From Isoetes engelmannii (lineage: Eukaryota; Streptophyta; Lycopodiopsida; Isoetales; Isoetaceae), in assembly GCA_011763485.2 (NCBI GenBank), contig JAANSK020263716.1, positions 1 through 33,401 on the forward strand: a DNA stretch of 33,401 bases. The letters run 5' to 3'. Below are positions 31,890-33,401 of the stretch, piece by piece. The position numbers and the translations under genes were made by a program. The notes under the pieces are model-generated. The model was not told the DNA's origin. It searched no databases and was given only the letters and a program-made list of their open reading frames with translations. Position 1 is the stretch's first letter, and the number at the start of each line of letters is the position of its first letter.

Positions 31890-33401
31890 CTTTTAACTTT
31901 ATGCATACAGGTTACTACAAGTTTGAGCACCTGTATTACTTATGTTGTACATACATTTTTTAGTTTTCAAATCTGCAGCTAAATGAAACCTCACCCTAAA
32001 GGATCCATCACCATCCACATGCAATAACTCACCCGATTCATACATACTAACTATTCTTGGGATATCAGTTTGATCAAATACCCATTTCAAGACCGTGAAG
32101 TTCTCCTTTTGTACCTGGAACATGCCTAACCACCAAGTATGTAAGAAAAGCAAGCTAGTTATTGTCTAGATCCAAATACTACTTCAACATTCAAACACAG
32201 TTATTCCACTCAATAAATAGATTGAGTATTCATTGCACTCATAATTTCATAGATCAAATCGTCTCATTTTCATTTCTCAAAATCAACAAACACAATATCT
32301 AAGCAACATGTGAAATGGTCATGATAAATTAAATATATGACCCATTACAAAATCACTGTAGCAATGGGACTGAAGATATCACTGTAGCAGTGAATATCGA
32401 GCTAACCCTAAACACATTACCAAACCTGATTTGATGAACTTCCTCGACGATCTTCAAGCTCAACCCGATCACACAGCTTAAATACATGTAGATTATCCGT
32501 TAGTTAAATTTCATCTTTATTTATAAGTAGGTCTCCGGCCATTAGGGAATCGGCATACGGTGGAGACCTGGCCTGTCGATCAAAGCAGAAAATCCTCCTT
32601 CAGTCTCGGTTTCCAAATATATAGAATGCGCGGGAGTTATTTATCCCACATTCATTCTTCGATATTTCAACCCTAATGTCAACCATTGAACTTATGGATT
32701 TAAAACATAATTCAACATCCCCCTTCCACATGTTTTCAATGACCATTAGGTCTAATTCTTCTGATCAATTCACAGATCATGTAATGCAGTGTGGGATCGA
32801 GATAAAATGTCCACTGCTTCATCATGGGCAAGATAAAATGTTCATGATGATCATTTCTTAAACAAGCAACTTCATGTACACATTGAATGTGATGAACCAC
32901 TAAACTTGCAAACTCAACATTTTTTCTTCTTACGCAGGTGCAACTGTCTTTCATAATTTGGTCCCATAGCAAAGTTCATGAGAACCACAGAGACTCTTTC
33001 ATACTTTGCCTTGCTGGTTAGCTCCGTCTCGTCAAGCTTAAGGCATACATGTAATTTCTCCACCTTCGAAGAGTCAACATTGTAAAAAACAACCATGAGT
33101 TTTAATATAGTTTCTAAATCAAACCAAATGTTATTTTTTTAATTGAGACCGATCACATCACATTGAGTGCCATCTGATCCCTTTAAAATGCATGGGGCTC
33201 CACATTGAACTGAGTGCATAGCACCAAGAACCTCTTCAACTCTCATGTTCCTCTTTCTTCTGATGTTCTCAACGGTGATTGGACGTGGAATTATTACTTT
33301 CTCGGTATCTAAAGATTTCAATGCAGCATGAAAGAGTCTGAATAGGCTTCTATATCCTTGTCTACTCAATCCAATGGTGTCACATGTGGTTTGAACTTCA
33401 C
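31890..33401 (-). pseudogene. Broken coding region of unknown family, runs off the right edge
   Basis: Coding-like minus-strand pieces in order. The first, 33400-33139, is open at the window edge (GLSRQGYRSLFRLFHAALK; RRKRNMRVEEVLGAMHS). The next, 33096-32914, is in the same frame after a stop (LHVCLKLDETELTSKAKYER). Then come 32972-32736 in another frame and 32153-31899 (FTVLKWVFDQTDIPRIVSMY; FHLAADLKTKKCMYNIS). A segment of about 520 bp with unrelated character separates the last two. The pieces look like one protein type of the kind often annotated as hypothetical in repeat-rich genomes, but I cannot name the family from memory with confidence. The interruptions suggest it is decayed. Confidence 0.45.
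32160..32690 (-). other. Non-coding segment splitting the right-edge coding remnant
   Basis: About 530 bp without coding character between two coding pieces. On the minus strand it carries a TATA-like box (about 32626-32618) and AATAAAG about 100 bp downstream (about 32522-32516). It also carries a short direct repeat, TGCTACAGTGAT / CACTGCTACAGTGAT (about 32350-32390). It could be an intron or an inserted LTR-like sequence. No matching ends or target duplication were found. Confidence 0.3.

Overview
The window looks like nuclear DNA of a land plant with a large, repeat-rich genome. The evidence is an L1-type LINE cluster with the plant zf-RVT tail, Ty3/gypsy pieces, a hAT-type DNA transposon, low gene density and AT-rich spacers. 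A fern, lycophyte or other non-seed plant is possible, but nothing in the sequence fixes the species. Only one long intact host gene is visible: a single-exon gene on the minus strand (11107-13167) encoding a 686-residue protein with a casein-kinase-1-like but probably inactive kinase domain.

Layout. 1-1004: two (GTCT)n microsatellite blocks in the same orientation, separated by about 690 bp bounded by short inverted repeats. 1666-1771: a small inverted-repeat element whose relative lies at 15541-15642. About 1890-2640: a broken Ty3/gypsy integrase region. 2680-11062: a nested LINE cluster. Two defective minus-strand LINE copies (B, 2680-7992; C, 8129-11062) share the same 5' end, the same internal duplication and the same RT deletion. 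A third copy (A, 2760-4913) sits in the 3' UTR of copy B, flanked by a 19-bp target-site duplication, with its 5' part inverted: a textbook twin-priming structure. 11107-13167: the pseudokinase gene, with its upstream region to about 14.8 kb. 14915-16530: a dense run of palindromes, hairpin arrays and small foldback elements, many carrying TGATAA/TTATCA. 17177-20019: LTR-retrotransposon pieces (an LTR fragment, an LTR with primer-binding site, a gag fragment). 20421-22196: a broken multi-exon gene on the plus strand. About 24030-25010: candidate exons of an unrecognised minus-strand gene. 25445-30182: a 4.74-kb hAT-type transposon with 12-bp terminal inverted repeats and a perfect 8-bp target-site duplication. 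It has no recognisable transposase, carries an exact 263-bp direct repeat near its two ends, and contains three open, splice-bounded segments that may be captured host exons. 30697-31365: a diverged direct repeat. About 31900-33401: a broken coding region on the minus strand running off the window.

The window is therefore mainly a record of transposition: LINE in LINE, LINE duplication beside a gene, a hAT element with possible captured sequence, and a palindrome-rich block. The strongest calls are the pseudokinase gene, the twin-primed LINE and the complete ends of the hAT element.
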